A stretch of DNA of 5,534 bases, taken from contig JAEZSU010000180.1 of assembly GCA_023421635.1 (NCBI GenBank), forward strand, positions 1 to 5,534, read 5' to 3'. A model generated the notes under the pieces. That model was not told where the DNA came from and searched no databases. It saw nothing but the letters and a program-made list of their open reading frames with translations. This DNA is from Actinomycetes bacterium. Its GTDB lineage: Bacteria; Actinomycetota; Actinomycetes; Actinomycetales; Microbacteriaceae. Shown in pieces: positions 5,408-5,534 of the stretch; positions within the stretch are counted from its first letter, which is position 1, and each line of letters begins with the position of its first letter. The position numbers and the translations under genes are program-made.

Positions 5408-5411
5408 CGAC
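5390..5411. promoter_or_regulatory. Candidate MarR operator 3 (GTCGTTGA-N6-TCAACGAC)
   Basis: Perfect 8-bp arms with a 6-nt spacer, the longest of the three and sharing the TTGA-N6-TCAA core (5394-5407). It covers the -35 element. Its centre is 29 bp from that of operator 2. Beyond it, 5412-5479 shows no gene, only GC-rich sequence with a C-rich stretch and a trivial 4-bp hairpin (5451-5462). Confidence 0.68.
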
Positions 5412-5479
5412 TTCCCCCTGTCGGCGGGCAGCCTCGTGTGGCGGCGTCGCGTCTGTGGAGACACCCCTCACCCCCCGTC

Positions 5480-5534
5480 GACTTGCCCTCTATGTACGCC
5501 GCAGGGGGTGCGTGGCGTACATAGAGGGCAAGTC
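5480..5534. repeat. Perfect 21-bp inverted repeat with 13-nt spacer at window end
   Basis: The left arm is 5480-5500 (beginning GACTTGCCCT, ending TGTACGCC) and the right arm is 5514-5534. They are exact reverse complements over all 21 bp, separated by a G-rich 13-nt spacer (5501-5513). The arms are about 57% G+C, lower than the surroundings. The right arm ends on the final base of the window, so the repeat may be longer. No U-tract follows on the minus strand. It could be a terminator of an unseen minus-strand gene, a palindromic repeat element, or a recombination or protein-binding site. Confidence 0.85.

Noticed and set aside
1..5534. CRISPR array, tRNA, rRNA, insertion sequence or phage genes
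   Set aside because: No regularly spaced repeats, cloverleaf-like sequence, rRNA-like stretch, transposase or integrase motif was seen. The only long inverted repeat is the pair at 5480-5534, with no coding capacity between its arms.

Overview
The window is high-GC DNA (about 70% G+C) whose dense, mostly leaderless or Shine-Dalgarno-led genes look actinobacterial. The protein sequences would fit Microbacteriaceae such as Microbacterium, but that placement is an impression, not a tested result. It holds six genes that are complete and the first 14 codons of a seventh. Every one except lysG is on the minus strand.

Left region (1-1991). A LacI-family regulator starts at 42 and runs out of the window to the left. 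Just upstream of it on the same strand are an acylphosphatase (70-345) and a LysE/ArgO basic amino acid exporter (384-1040), probably co-transcribed as lysE-acyP. The exporter is divergent from its likely regulator, a LysG/ArgP-type LysR protein (1110-1991). The 69-bp gap between them holds a T-N11-A palindrome that fits a LysR site. From there the regulator could repress its own gene and activate the exporter when intracellular basic amino acids rise. lysG, lysE and lacI each have a TAnnnT hexamer exactly 6 nt before the start codon, the geometry of leaderless transcripts.

Middle region (1978-3106). A cysteine-free, zinc-independent quinone oxidoreductase-type MDR protein (1978-3009) converges on lysG and overlaps it by 14 bp. 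A 97-bp gap with a weak palindrome separates it from the next gene upstream.

Right region (3107-5413). A 14-TM-type DHA2 (EmrB/QacA) drug exporter and a MarR regulator form a tight operon, with 2 nt between stop and start. Upstream lies a recognisable promoter (TTGACG-N18-TATAGT) overlaid by three copies of one operator, TTGA-N6-TCAA. The expected logic is that MarR represses the promoter, a toxic ligand releases it, and the pump (perhaps with the downstream oxidoreductase) is made.

Right edge (5412-5534). No gene is visible here. The window ends exactly on the last base of a perfect 21-bp inverted repeat with a 13-nt spacer (5480-5534), the least explained structure in the window. I see no new multi-gene system: the genes belong to known families, and the interest lies in the regulatory DNA and this terminal inverted repeat.
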